Source: Limivicinus sp963617275
Lineage (GTDB): Bacteria > Bacillota > Clostridia > Oscillospirales > Oscillospiraceae
NCBI GenBank assembly: GCA_963617275.1
Contig: CAVENX010000004.1
Coordinates: 78,371-142,370, forward strand
Length of the DNA: 64,000 bases
Reading direction: 5' to 3'
Positions within the stretch are counted from its first letter, which is position 1. The number at the start of each line of letters is the position of its first letter. Of the stretch, positions 41,311 to 50,245 are shown in pieces. The notes below the pieces were generated by a model. It saw only the letters and a program-made list of their open reading frames with translations. It was not told the origin of the DNA and ran no database searches. Both the position numbers and the translations under genes were made by a program.

Positions 41311-42321
41311 TCAGTAAACGGTTGCCCAATCGGCGATGTTCTCCGCGTTGAACGCAAACGGAGGTCCGACGATGATCTGCGCGCCGCAGGTCGTCTCTTC
41401 GGATACGGTATACTCGATGCCGTTGCCGGCGGTGAAGGTCTCGCCGACAGCGCATGTAGTATCGCCGTTGATGATGGACTCGATCACGTAGACCGCGCAG
41501 GAGCCGACGTCAATGGGGTTCCACAGATACATGTACGGGCAGGGCAGATCTTCGCCGACAAAGCCGTTCATTTCGGAGGGCAGGCCGAGACCAGCGACCT
41601 TAATATCGGACTTTGCAGCCTGAACGGCCTGTGCGCAGGCAAGGATGCCGACGGTCGTGGGGCAGCAGATGACCTTCAGCTCGGGGTAGTTGGTCATGAG
41701 CGACTCGGTTTCGGCGTAGGACTTCTGTGCTTCGTCGTCGCCGTAGACGGTGGCGACCCATTCAAGCTTGCCGTACTTGTCGGGATCGGCGTCGATGATC
41801 TCCTTCATCGCATCGATCCACGCGTTCTGGTTGGTCGCGGTGGAGGAGGCGGACAGGACGGCGAACTGACCCTCGCCGCCGCTCATGTCGTAGCAGGAAT
41901 CAACGAGAACCTGTGCCACTTCCTTTGTACCTGCCTGGTTGATGAACATCTGGGAGCCGCTGGTGTCGGAGTCCATGGTCACGATGACGATGCCCTGAGC
42001 CTTTGCTTCCTCGAGCGTGGCCTCAAGCGCTTCCGCGTCGTTTGCGGCGACGCCTATCGCGTCAACGCCCTGCGCGATAAGATTGTTGATGACCGCTATC
42101 TGCGCCTCGACGGAGACGTCCTCGGGATAGACGGCAAGGCACTCCGCGCCGACTTCCTTGCAGGCCGCTTCAAAACCGGAAACCATTCTCTCCATGTAGG
42201 GATTGCCTGCGGACTTGGGAACGATCGCGTAGGTTGCGCCCTCTGCGCTTGCAATGGGGGCGATTGCGCACAGTGCAACGATCATGCACAGTGCCAGAAC
42301 GGTTGCGAGAATCTTTTTCAT
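41311..42321 (-). CDS. Rhamnose ABC transporter substrate-binding protein
   Basis: The 336-residue exported protein has a signal peptide (about 1-26, ending IASA) and a family 2 periplasmic-binding (ribose/AI-2/rhamnose type) fold. YAIVPKSAGNPYMERMVSGFEAACKEVGAEC, INNLIAQGVDAIGVAANDAEAL and VTMDSDTSGSQMFINQAG are typical of the RhaS/LsrB-like group. The operon identifies rhamnose as the likely ligand. The ATG follows GAAAGGAAAA. It is the last of the four transport genes, set off from rhaM by hairpins. Confidence 0.92.
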   Translation of the reverse strand: MKKILATVLALCMIVALCAIAPIASAEGATYAIVPKSAGNPYMERMVSGFEAACKEVGAECLAVYPEDVSVEAQIAVINNLIAQGVDAIGVAANDAEALEATLEEAKAQGIVIVTMDSDTSGSQMFINQAGTKEVAQVLVDSCYDMSGGEGQFAVLSASSTATNQNAWIDAMKEIIDADPDKYGKLEWVATVYGDDEAQKSYAETESLMTNYPELKVICCPTTVGILACAQAVQAAKSDIKVAGLGLPSEMNGFVGEDLPCPYMYLWNPIDVGSCAVYVIESIINGDTTCAVGETFTAGNGIEYTVSEETTCGAQIIVGPPFAFNAENIADWATVY

Positions 42322-42412
42322 TTGCCTGTTTTCCTTTCAAAAATTTTTTATATGCACGCTTTTCGCGTTACATTACATTCATATTGCCGTGCGGCTTCCT
42401 TTATAAGCCGCT

Positions 42413-43405
42413 TCAGGCTTTCTTCCCTATGCGCAGATTCGGGAGCATGACGACGATGATAAGCAGAACGCCGATTATCACGCGTATGGTCTGCCCGTTG
42501 ACGTTTATAAGCCCCAGCCCGTAGCGGAGAAGGCCGATAATGAAAATTGCGATTATTGCGCCGACAAAATTGCCTTTGCCGCCGTCCGTCGAGATGCCGC
42601 CGAGGACGCACATCGAAATCGCCTCAAGCTCATAGCCCTCTGCGATATCGCTCTTGACCGAGCCCATCCACGCGCAGTAGAACACGGCGGATACCGCGCA
42701 GATAAGTCCGGTGAGCGTAAACACCGTGAAGCGCACCTTCTGCACCTTTATGCCGGCATACTCTGCGGCGGTCTTGTTCGCGCCGATCGCATACATATGC
42801 CGTCCGAATGCAGTTTTATGCATGACAAGCGCAAAGATAACGGCAAGGACGCAGAAGAAAACGAACAGATACGGCACGGGACCGATCTTCCCGTAATAGA
42901 GATTCTTGAACCATGCTATCTTCTGCATTCCCTTTGTCGAGGTGTCGCCGAGGATGCGTTCGGCAATGCCGCGGTAGAGCGTCGTTGTGGCAAGCGTGAC
43001 TATCATCGGGGCAAGCTCCGGGAATTTTGTGAGGATAAAGCCGTTGAACATGCCGCACACTATGCCCGTGGCAATACACGCGCCTATCGCAAGTGCAAGC
43101 GAGCCGGAGGCGTTGAACACTATGCCCAGCACCGTCCCGCACAGGCACACGATAGCGCCGACGGACAGGTCTATATCGCCGAGAAGCAGGATATACGCCA
43201 TCGGCAGGGCGATAAGCCCCTTGACCATGAAAGTGTTTATGTTGGTAAAAAGATTTTTTGCGACGAGATAGTTCTTGGAAAGGCTCATGTTCATTATATT
43301 CACCGCAATGAATATGAACAGCAGCAGCGTCTCCCAGCGCAGGAGCACGTCCCTGACGGTGCGTTTCTGTTCGCTGAGAATGGTTCTTCCGGATTTTCCC
43401 GCCAT
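42413..43405 (-). CDS. Rhamnose ABC transporter permease (second)
   Basis: The 330-residue inner-membrane protein of the ribose-type (BPD_transp_2) permease family has about 8-10 helices. LLLGDIDLSVGAIVCLCGTVLGIVFN and AYGANKTAAEYAG-like (here AIGANKTAAEYAGIKVQKVR) blocks are present, as is GGKGNFVGAIIAIFIIGLLRYGL. It starts at the last base of the first permease gene, so the two are coupled. With the permease at 43405 it forms the rhamnose channel. Confidence 0.92.
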   Translation of the reverse strand: MAGKSGRTILSEQKRTVRDVLLRWETLLLFIFIAVNIMNMSLSKNYLVAKNLFTNINTFMVKGLIALPMAYILLLGDIDLSVGAIVCLCGTVLGIVFNASGSLALAIGACIATGIVCGMFNGFILTKFPELAPMIVTLATTTLYRGIAERILGDTSTKGMQKIAWFKNLYYGKIGPVPYLFVFFCVLAVIFALVMHKTAFGRHMYAIGANKTAAEYAGIKVQKVRFTVFTLTGLICAVSAVFYCAWMGSVKSDIAEGYELEAISMCVLGGISTDGGKGNFVGAIIAIFIIGLLRYGLGLINVNGQTIRVIIGVLLIIVVMLPNLRIGKKA

Positions 43406-44406
43406 CAGATCTCCCTCCCTTCAAGGCTTTTGCGCGCCGCGGTGCGCTGAACCAGCACGTTGATGATAACCGACAGCAGTATTATCCCGCCCTTGAGCGC
43501 CTGCTGCCAGAAGGGATTTATGCCCACCATGCTCAGCGATTTGCTTATCACCGCAATGGTAAGCCCGCCGAGCAGCACCCCAAGCGCGCTGCCCTGACCG
43601 CCGTTGAGGCTGACACCGCCGATGACGCAGGCAGCGATAACGTCCATTTCCGCGCCGAGAGCCATATTATTCTGCGCAGAGGCGTAGTAGCCGGTGTACA
43701 TCGACCCGCACAGACCGCAGATACCGCCGTTTATCGTGTAGACAAGGATTTTTATCCTGTCGATCTTTATGCCCGAGATCTCGGCGGCAGCGGCATTGGA
43801 GCCGACGGCGTATATTTTCCTGCCGAATGTCGTCCACCTGAGGAAGACGAAGAACACCGCAAAGACGGTCACGGTTATCCAGATGAGGTGATTTATGCCC
43901 AGAAACGTGCTCTGCGCAAAGTCCTTGAAATCGTCGAGCATATAAGCTACGCCGACCCATGTGGAGTCGGAGACTATATAGGTAAGTCCGCGGTATATGT
44001 ACATGAAGCCCAGCGTTGCGATAATGGGGATGACCTTGCCCTTTGCGATCACAAGACCTATGATAAGCCCGCAGAGAAGCCCAATGCCCGTCGATACCGC
44101 GTAAACCGTTATACCGTACTGGACAAGGCCGTTTTTCATGAGCTGGCAGGCGGACATCCCGCTCAGTGCAAGTATCGCGCCGACGGAGATGTCTATGCCG
44201 CCGATCAGCAGCACAAGCATCATTCCGAACGCCATGACCATTGTATACGCGTAATTCTTGAGTATGCCGTTTATGACGTTTGCCGTGAGAAACTGGCTGT
44301 TTCTCAGCTGTATCGCAAAGCACAGCAGGATCAGTACGAAAAGAAGGCTCGTCTCACGCTGACGCAGCAGCGCGCCAAGCCTGCTGCCGGTTCTGTTTTT
44401 CATCAC
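43405..44406 (-). CDS. Rhamnose ABC transporter permease (first)
   Basis: The 333-residue inner-membrane permease belongs to the same ribose-type family. MMLVLLIGGIDISVGAILALSGMSAC and AVGSNAAAAEISGIKIDRIK are the family blocks, and GGQGSALGVLLGGLTIAVISKSL follows. The start overlaps the ATPase stop by four bases. Two separate permeases with one double ATPase match the RhaT-P-Q-S type of rhamnose importer. Confidence 0.92.
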   Translation of the reverse strand: MMKNRTGSRLGALLRQRETSLLFVLILLCFAIQLRNSQFLTANVINGILKNYAYTMVMAFGMMLVLLIGGIDISVGAILALSGMSACQLMKNGLVQYGITVYAVSTGIGLLCGLIIGLVIAKGKVIPIIATLGFMYIYRGLTYIVSDSTWVGVAYMLDDFKDFAQSTFLGINHLIWITVTVFAVFFVFLRWTTFGRKIYAVGSNAAAAEISGIKIDRIKILVYTINGGICGLCGSMYTGYYASAQNNMALGAEMDVIAACVIGGVSLNGGQGSALGVLLGGLTIAVISKSLSMVGINPFWQQALKGGIILLSVIINVLVQRTAARKSLEGREI

Positions 44407-45905
44407 TGCGCCCCCTTATGCTGCTTTGCCATTGCAAGCTCAAGTATTTTTTCCTGCGTCGCCTCGTCCCTCGAAAGCTCACCCGTGACGCGCCCCTCGC
44501 ACATCACGACGATCCTGTCGGCAAGCCCCAGCATCTCCGGCATTTCGGAAGAGATGAGGATTATCGCGTAGCCCTGCTGCGCAAGCTCTCCAAGGATCTC
44601 GTAGACGGCGGCCTTTGCGCCCACGTCCACGCCCTTTGTCGGCTCGTCAAGGATCATAAGCCTGAAATCGGAGCCCAGCGCCTTCGCCACAACCACCTTC
44701 TGCTGGTTGCCGCCGGAAAGGCTCGACGCCTTGTCAAACACGCTGACCGCCTTTGTATCCACCCTTTCGGCAAGTGCCTTCGCGCTTTCGTTTTCGCGCT
44801 TGGTGTCTATGAACATCCGTTTCTTGAAACGCTTGAGTTCCGTCAGGGTTATGTTTCTGCCGATGCCCCAGTCAAGGATAAGTCCCTGTATCTGCCTGTC
44901 CTCGGGCAGAAGACCTATGCCGAGCTTCAGCGCGTCGCTGGGACAGGTTATTTTTACTTCCTTTCCCTCCACATAGATTTTTCCGGACGTCGCTTTCTCG
45001 ATGCCGTAGATGACCTGTGCGACCTCCGTGCGCCGTGCGCCGACAAGCCCGGTAAGGCCGAGTATCTCCCCGGCGCGGACGTCAAAAGTGACGTCCCTGA
45101 AATATCCGGTGCGGGAAAGGTTTTCGACTCTCAGCACCTCTTCGCCCTTTTCGACCTCCGGCTTCGGGAAAAGTTCGGAAATGTCGCGGCCGACCATCGC
45201 TTTTATAAGCTCGCCGTTCGTAATGGCGTTCACGTCGTATGTACCGATATATTTCGCGTCCCTGAAAACCGTCACTCTCTGCGCCAGTGCGTACATATCC
45301 TCAAAGCGGTGCGAGATGAATATAACGGACGCGCCCTCCTGCGCAAGCTTTTTCGTGATCCTGTACAGCTCCTCGGATTCGCGCTTTGTAAGCGCGGCCG
45401 TCGGTTCGTCCATTATGATGATTCGCGCCTTCATCGAAAGCGCCTTGGCGATCTCGACCAGTTGCTGCTGCGCGACCGACAGATCGCCCATCACCATTCG
45501 GGAGTCAAAGTCGGCGTTCAGCTCCTTCAGCAGCGCGTCGGATTCCTGATACATCTGCTTCCACTGTATGAAGCCGCGCCGCACCTTCTCGTGACCCATA
45601 AATATGTTTTCCGCAACGGTCAGATGCGGATACGCGGTGACGTGCTGATAAATGGCGGCGATGCCCGCCCTCTGAGCCTCCAGCGTATCCCTGAATACGA
45701 CCTTTTCCCCGTCGAGATACATTTCGCCGCCGTCGGCCTGATGCACGCCCGTAATGACCTTGATGAATGTGGATTTTCCCGCGCCGTTTTCACCCATCAG
45801 CGCGTGTATTTCGCCCTTTTTTAGCTCAAATTGAACATTGTCGAGGGCTTTGACGCCCGGAAAAATTTTGGTTATCCCTTTCAGCTCCAGAACCGTTTCC
45901 GCCAA
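44403..45905 (-). CDS. Rhamnose ABC transporter ATPase (double-domain)
   Basis: The 500-residue protein has two ABC domains, as in sugar ATPases of the RbsA/RhaT kind. The first has GENGAGKST, a weak signature LSVAQQQLVEIAKAL, and IIMDEPTAAL. The second has a degenerate Walker A (GLVGARRTE), the strong signature LSGGNQQKVVVAKAL and LMILDEPTKGVD, as usual for the family. I chose the TTG at 45905, which has GGGAGG nine bases upstream and gives the usual family length; a GTG at 45944 lacks a ribosome site. It is the first gene of the operon, divergent from the AraC regulator. Confidence 0.9.
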   Translation of the reverse strand: MAETVLELKGITKIFPGVKALDNVQFELKKGEIHALMGENGAGKSTFIKVITGVHQADGGEMYLDGEKVVFRDTLEAQRAGIAAIYQHVTAYPHLTVAENIFMGHEKVRRGFIQWKQMYQESDALLKELNADFDSRMVMGDLSVAQQQLVEIAKALSMKARIIIMDEPTAALTKRESEELYRITKKLAQEGASVIFISHRFEDMYALAQRVTVFRDAKYIGTYDVNAITNGELIKAMVGRDISELFPKPEVEKGEEVLRVENLSRTGYFRDVTFDVRAGEILGLTGLVGARRTEVAQVIYGIEKATSGKIYVEGKEVKITCPSDALKLGIGLLPEDRQIQGLILDWGIGRNITLTELKRFKKRMFIDTKRENESAKALAERVDTKAVSVFDKASSLSGGNQQKVVVAKALGSDFRLMILDEPTKGVDVGAKAAVYEILGELAQQGYAIILISSEMPEMLGLADRIVVMCEGRVTGELSRDEATQEKILELAMAKQHKGAQ

Positions 45906-45994
45906 GTCTATCCCGCCTCCCGCTTTTTTAATGAGGTATCTCACAATCTTGACATTTGCCGCTGCGTATCGCCGTGAAAGAACTGCCGCGCTTT

Positions 45995-46006
45995 GGAAGC
46001 GCTTCC
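45995..46006. promoter_or_regulatory. Candidate operator or cre site upstream of the rhamnose operon
   Basis: GGAAGCGCTTCC is a 12-bp perfect palindrome. With flanks it reads TTGGAAGCGCTTCCC, close to the catabolite-repression cre consensus but with one unusual base. It lies about 90 bp upstream of the ATPase start codon. The 408-bp divergent region also contains CCGTGAAAG twice (45972 and 46139), possible AraC-type half sites. Confidence 0.4.
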
Positions 46007-46206
46007 CGGATACCCGGCGTTTTGTGTCTCATTCAGTGTACTTTTTCTGAAATACGCATGATATTCCCGTAAAATTCGCATTTTTTCGTCAGAAAAAATT
46101 CTCGTTCCGCCAGCCGGTGTATCTGACGCGGACTTTTTCCGTGAAAGCAACCGTTTTCGTGCTTTTGTTAAAATGCACAAAATATGCGCTTTATTTTTGT
46201 TGAGTA

Positions 46207-46235
46207 TTGCATTGCTGCCTGTCATTTTGTATAAT
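46207..46235 (+). promoter_or_regulatory. Promoter of the AraC-family regulator
   Basis: TTGCAT (46207-46212) and TATAAT (46230-46235) are 17 bp apart, with TG before the -10. Confidence 0.65.
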
Positions 46236-46313
46236 AACATTATTCTCCATACTATGCGATGAACTTTCTTGCGGATTTTTTGCACTATCTTGACATCAGG
46301 AAGGAGCAAACGG

Positions 46314-47222
46314 ATGGAAAAGAGCCTGAAATACGAGCTGGATCTTGACCCCCGCTCGCGCTGGAACATGATCTCCGCGACGATGAACGCGAAAGCGAAT
46401 CTTCTCTATATGCAGGAGGTCGGCGACTTTATCGCGGGAAAAAATTATTTTACCACGCGTGAGGGCTTTGACTCATACCTCATTAAGATCACCGTGTCCG
46501 GCTGCGGCATACTGCGCTACGAGGGCGGCGAATATCTCGTCCCCGTGGGCAAATTTTACTGGATCGACTGCCGCAAATGGCACGACTACCGCACCTCCGG
46601 TGAGGATTGGCATGTGCTGTGGGTGCATTTTTACGGCGCAGCGGCGAAATATTACTACGAGCTGTTCCTTGCGAACAACGGCGGCAAGCCGCTCGGCACT
46701 CTGCCTGTCGGTTCGCCCGCATACCCGTTCATGCACTCGCTGCTCGACCTCGACCCGGACAGGATGAGCCAGCAGGAGCTTGACATACGCGCCGCGACGC
46801 TTCTCGGCCGGCTTTTAGAGGAATGTATACTTTGCGCCGCAGGCAGCCGCAGAGGAGCGGACGTTCCGGAGGTGCTGCGCAGTGTGCAGCTGTATCTGGA
46901 GGAAAATTTCCGCCGCAGAATCACGCTTGACAGTCTCGGTACGCTTTTTTCCATGAATCCCTGCTATCTTCAGAAGCAGTTCAAGCGTTACTTCGGGCAG
47001 TCGCCCACGGAGTACCTCATATATCTGCGTATGACTCATGCAAAGGAGCTTATGCGCACGACACATATGTCCATCGGTGAGATATCCGAGCAGTGCGGCA
47101 TTGAAAACATCAGCTATTTCACCCGCCTTTTCAAGGCGCAGGAGGCTCTTACGCCGCAGGAATACCGCAAGCTCTGGCCCATCGTCGCGGGAGTGAAGGG
47201 CTCTCACAACATTCTGGGCTGA
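46314..47222 (+). CDS. AraC-family regulator of the rhamnose operon
   Basis: The 302-residue protein has an N-terminal cupin sensing domain (about 45-150, with GGEYLVPVGKFYWIDCRKWHDY) and a C-terminal pair of helix-turn-helix motifs (about 200-300, ITLDSLGTLFSMNPCYLQKQFKRYFGQSPTEYLI and SIGEISEQCGIENISYFTRLFK). ATG 46314 follows AAGGAG; in-frame codons upstream lie in the leader. It is divergent from the rhamnose operon with a promoter of its own, so it is the probable rhamnose-responsive activator. It is not an obvious direct copy of E. coli RhaS or RhaR. Confidence 0.9.
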   Translation: MEKSLKYELDLDPRSRWNMISATMNAKANLLYMQEVGDFIAGKNYFTTREGFDSYLIKITVSGCGILRYEGGEYLVPVGKFYWIDCRKWHDYRTSGEDWHVLWVHFYGAAAKYYYELFLANNGGKPLGTLPVGSPAYPFMHSLLDLDPDRMSQQELDIRAATLLGRLLEECILCAAGSRRGADVPEVLRSVQLYLEENFRRRITLDSLGTLFSMNPCYLQKQFKRYFGQSPTEYLIYLRMTHAKELMRTTHMSIGEISEQCGIENISYFTRLFKAQEALTPQEYRKLWPIVAGVKGSHNILG

Positions 47223-47306
47223 TCGCCGCGCACCGCGCTTGCCCATAGTATAAGCAAAAGGAACCGCGCAAAACGTAAAATCCGCACGATTCCTTTAATT
47301 TAGAGT

Positions 47307-47331
47307 GTCAAAGAAGCTTGAGGTTCTTTGC
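47307..47331. repeat. Core-less short form of the GTCAAAGAA element
   Basis: GTCAAAGAAGCTTG is followed by AGGTTCTTTGC, adjoining a terminator hairpin at 47332-47351. Confidence 0.6.
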
Positions 47332-47351
47332 AAGCCGGGTTTCTCCGGCTT
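47332..47351. terminator. Bidirectional terminator between the AraC and XRE genes
   Basis: AAGCCGG (47332-47338) pairs with CCGGCTT (47345-47351). It overlaps the stop codon of the XRE gene on the minus strand. Confidence 0.6.
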
Positions 47352-48336
47352 ACTGTTTCCCGTCCTTCTGGCAGGCCTTTACTATGAGCAGCACAGGCGC
47401 GCACAGCACACCGGCGATCGGCCAGACTATCCATGTCCGCTCCCAATCCATGGTGATAAAGCTCCACGCAAAGTAGACGGTGAGCGCAAGACCCCAGAAT
47501 ATGGAGTTTGCCGCGGCAAGCCCCTTGTTCAGCTTTCTGTCCTTCCGGTACTCGCCCTCCTGCAAAAGTTGCTTATAGCCGGACATAACGGTGCTGACGC
47601 GCACTATCATATATACCCCCGCGGCGACGATGCACAGCAGGAGCGCGGCCATCATCACGGCAAGCGTATCGGATTCTTTTAAGAGCGCTGAAATTACCAG
47701 CGGCATCGGCGAGAGGATGCAGAGGATTATACCGAGGGAGAGGAAGCGGGTATACACCGGTTCATACGCGGCCTTTTTCTCCTTTACAAGTCCCGCCACG
47801 CCGTAGGCGGTTTCAAACGCCTCCTTTTCGATGAACTCAAAGCGTTCGCTTTTTGCGCCGTTCTGTATAAAAAGGAACACCGCCGCAGCGATCAGTATAA
47901 ACAACACCGCAAGCCCCGCCGCGCTTGCAAACCTCTCCGTTACGCCGCCGATGCCGCTCTCGGAAAGTCCCGCAAGGAATACCAGCAGCACAGGCGAGAG
48001 GATGCACATCAGCACACCGAGCGCCGCCGTCCTGCTCTGTTCGCGCACCGACTCAAGAAAGGCGTTCGCCTCCTCCATTGAAATGCACTTCATCGCACCG
48101 CATAGGTCGCTTTCGGTATCCTCGCTCACCTCACGCACACTCTCCTCCTTGAGCAGATAATCCGTGCTGACGGAAAACAGCGCCGACATCGCAATGATCT
48201 TTTGCAGATCGGGGGTCGACTGCGAGCTTTCCCACTTTGACACCGCCTGCCGCGATACGGACAGCTTTTCCGCAAGCTCCTCCTGGGAGAGATTAAGTCT
48301 TTTTCTTTCTTCAACGATTTTGTCTGCCAATATCAT
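47350..48336 (-). CDS. XRE-family regulator with membrane C-terminus
   Basis: The 328-residue protein starts with a Cro/C1-type helix-turn-helix (about 5-60: LNLSQEELAEKLSVSRQAVSKWESSQSTPDLQKI). The rest has about seven hydrophobic segments in pairs (LGVLMCILSPVLLVFLAGL, AGLAVLFILIAAAVFLF, LGIILCILSPMPLVISALL). The two LxxxLCILSP helices suggest an internal duplication. Such proteins are common in Firmicutes and may link membrane state to transcription, but no signal is known. The ATG follows GGAGGAAAG. The target could be itself or neighbours; nothing in the sequence shows which. Confidence 0.88.
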   Translation of the reverse strand: MILADKIVEERKRLNLSQEELAEKLSVSRQAVSKWESSQSTPDLQKIIAMSALFSVSTDYLLKEESVREVSEDTESDLCGAMKCISMEEANAFLESVREQSRTAALGVLMCILSPVLLVFLAGLSESGIGGVTERFASAAGLAVLFILIAAAVFLFIQNGAKSERFEFIEKEAFETAYGVAGLVKEKKAAYEPVYTRFLSLGIILCILSPMPLVISALLKESDTLAVMMAALLLCIVAAGVYMIVRVSTVMSGYKQLLQEGEYRKDRKLNKGLAAANSIFWGLALTVYFAWSFITMDWERTWIVWPIAGVLCAPVLLIVKACQKDGKQ

Positions 48337-48487
48337 TTTTCTTTCCTCCTGTCTTGGTGGTCAGATAATACCGTTTTGTGCGGTTGCGTTCCACCAATTA
48401 GGCTTTGAAATCTGTCAACCGGCGGTTGCATTTTCTTTTTTTCGCATTTTTCCGGCATATTTTCAGCTTTTGAACAAGTATAAGCCT

Positions 48488-48680
48488 GTAAAAGAACTAT
48501 GTATTAAAGTCAGATAACAGAGCAGCGTGGGAGTTTTAGTGGGCAAGGCCCGCCTCAAATTGGATAAAACCGCCGTCGAAAGCCTTGATATATCAAGGCT
48601 TTCGGCAACAGCATTTTGAAAGCGTTCAAAATGCCCGGCGGAAAGCGCGGTCAAAAAAGTCCTTGCAGGACTTCTTTGAC
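48488..48680 (+). repeat. Dispersed structured repeat, family 2, full copy (193 bp)
   Basis: It begins GTAAAAGAACTATGTATTAAAG, continues GATAACAGAGCAGCG and GGGCAAGGCCCGCCTCAAA, then has two hairpins (GAAAGCCTTGAT/ATCAAGGCTTTC and GCATTTTGAA/TTCAAAATGC) and ends GGACTTCTTTGACAAGCTGA. The first 70 bp recur at 63929-64000. The ends match those of family 1 (AGCYTGTMAAAGAA). The 458-bp gap between 48337 and 48794 holds this element and the promoter of the next gene. Confidence 0.75.
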
Positions 48681-48724
48681 AAGCTGAGTATGACATATTT
48701 TTGCTTTCCCGTCAAACCAAACGT

Positions 48725-48754
48725 TTGACATATCCGATATAAAAATGTTACCAT
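48725..48754 (+). promoter_or_regulatory. Candidate promoter of the glycerol-1-phosphate dehydrogenase gene
   Basis: TTGACA (48725-48730) is followed after 18 bp by TACCAT (48749-48754) with TG in front, about 40 bp before the ATG. Confidence 0.45.
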
Positions 48755-48794
48755 ATAAACAATATAAACAATATTTTCTGAAAGGGAGACGGAT

Positions 48795-50156
48795 ATGACA
48801 GTTGACGAAATATTGGATCTCGGCTTTGAGGAGCTGCTTGCACTCGGTGCCTTTGACTGTGAGTGCGGCAGGCGCCACACGCAGGGCGTGGCACGCGTCA
48901 CGGTGGACTACGGGGCGGTACGCGCCCTGCCGGAATATCTTGCCGCCATAGGAAGCGCAAAGCCCTTTATCCTCTCCGGACACAACACCTTTGCCGCCGC
49001 CGGTAAAAGCGTGACGGATGTTCTGGACGCGGCGGGCATCGAGTACGGAAAGTACGTGTTCCCGAGTTCCCCTGTGCGCCCCACGGAGGAAACGGTCGGG
49101 AGCGCGGTAATGCACTTTGACTATTCCTGCGACGCGATCGTCGGCATCGGCTCCGGCGTTATCAACGACACCGGCAAGATACTTGCACGTGCGACCGGCA
49201 GAGAATACATCATCGTCGCCACGGCGCCGTCGATGGACGGCTTTGTCTCCGCAACATCGTCCATGGACGTCGATTCTCTCAAGGTCTCTCTGCCCTCTAA
49301 AGCGCCGTGGGGCGTCATCGGCGATCTGGATATTCTCCGCAATGCGCCGATGGAGCTTCTGCGGGCGGGCGTCGGTGATATGCTGGCAAAGCTCACAAGC
49401 CTTTCGGAGTGGAAGCTTGCGCAGATCATAGTAGGCGAATATTACTGTCCGGTCGTCGCCGCGCTCACGGATAAGGCGGTGCGCGGCGTTATCGAAAAAG
49501 CCCCCGCGCTTCTGCGGCGCGACGGAGAAGCGGTGCGCGCAGTGATGCAGGGGCTTATACTTGCGGGCGCGGCCATGAATTATGCGGGGCTTTCCCGCCC
49601 AGCCTCCGGCACCGAGCATTATTTTTCGCACATATGGGATATGCGCGCTCTTGTATTCCCGGAGGCGAAGAGCGCTCTGCACGGAACGCAGGCGGGCATA
49701 GGCACGCTCTATACGCTGCGCGGCTTTGAGGCGTTCAGAAAGCTCATGCCCGGACCCGACAGGGAAAAGGCGCTTGCGTTCGTGCAGGGCTTTTCCGATG
49801 ACGATTGGAACGACGAGCTTCGCCGCTTCATAGGCGTTGGGGCGGAAGCAATGATTGAGGGTGAACGTCGGGAGCGGAAATACGATAAGCAGAAGCATGA
49901 AAAGCGCCTTGCGGTCATTGAGGAAAACTGGAATGCGATATGCGCCGTTATCGACGCGCTTCCCTCCTCGGAGAGCGTGGAAAAGCTCATGCTCTCACTC
50001 GGTATGCCTGTTTCTGCCCGGTGCATAGGCTATGACGCGCAGGATGTGAAAAAATGCTTTGCGATGAGCAAGGACATACGCGACAAATATGTCAGCACAA
50101 GGCTTTATTGGGATCTCGGCGTACTCGGCGAGGTCGCCGACGCCGCCTTCGGCTGA
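48795..50156 (+). CDS. sn-glycerol-1-phosphate dehydrogenase (AraM/EgsA family)
   Basis: The 453-residue cytoplasmic enzyme of the iron/metal-dependent alcohol-dehydrogenase fold reduces DHAP to sn-glycerol 1-phosphate. GIGSGVINDTGKILARATG is the NAD-binding region and VATAPSMDGFVSATSS the characteristic block. Metal ligands fit the Asp of AGVGDMLAK, the His of GTEHYFSH and the His of ALHGTQAGIG. AAAGGGAG precedes the ATG. In Bacillus the product feeds unusual prenylglyceryl lipids through PcrB; no PcrB gene is in this window. It is transcribed alone. Confidence 0.92.
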   Translation: MTVDEILDLGFEELLALGAFDCECGRRHTQGVARVTVDYGAVRALPEYLAAIGSAKPFILSGHNTFAAAGKSVTDVLDAAGIEYGKYVFPSSPVRPTEETVGSAVMHFDYSCDAIVGIGSGVINDTGKILARATGREYIIVATAPSMDGFVSATSSMDVDSLKVSLPSKAPWGVIGDLDILRNAPMELLRAGVGDMLAKLTSLSEWKLAQIIVGEYYCPVVAALTDKAVRGVIEKAPALLRRDGEAVRAVMQGLILAGAAMNYAGLSRPASGTEHYFSHIWDMRALVFPEAKSALHGTQAGIGTLYTLRGFEAFRKLMPGPDREKALAFVQGFSDDDWNDELRRFIGVGAEAMIEGERRERKYDKQKHEKRLAVIEENWNAICAVIDALPSSESVEKLMLSLGMPVSARCIGYDAQDVKKCFAMSKDIRDKYVSTRLYWDLGVLGEVADAAFG

Positions 50157-50161
50157 TAAGG

Positions 50162-50232
50162 GTCAAAAATAACAGGGGCTTTGCAAATTGCAAAGCCCCT
50201 GTTATCTGACTTTAAAACATAGTTCTTTTGAC
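50162..50232 (-). repeat. Family 2 repeat, internally deleted copy forming a terminator
   Basis: On the minus strand it reads GTCAAAAGAACTATG, TTTTAAAGTCAGATAACAGG, then a GGGGCTTTGCAA/TTGCAAAGCCCC hairpin and TTATTTTTGAC. The first part matches the family 2 left end at 48488. Its hairpin serves both the plus-strand gene at 48795 and the FtsX gene that ends at 50246. Confidence 0.7.
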
Positions 50233-50245
50233 AAACTGAGCTTTT

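Noticed and set aside
41263..42450. Plus-strand 395-codon frame opposite the rhamnose-binding protein
   Set aside because: No ribosome site or family features. The minus strand has a signal peptide and a clear binding-protein fold.
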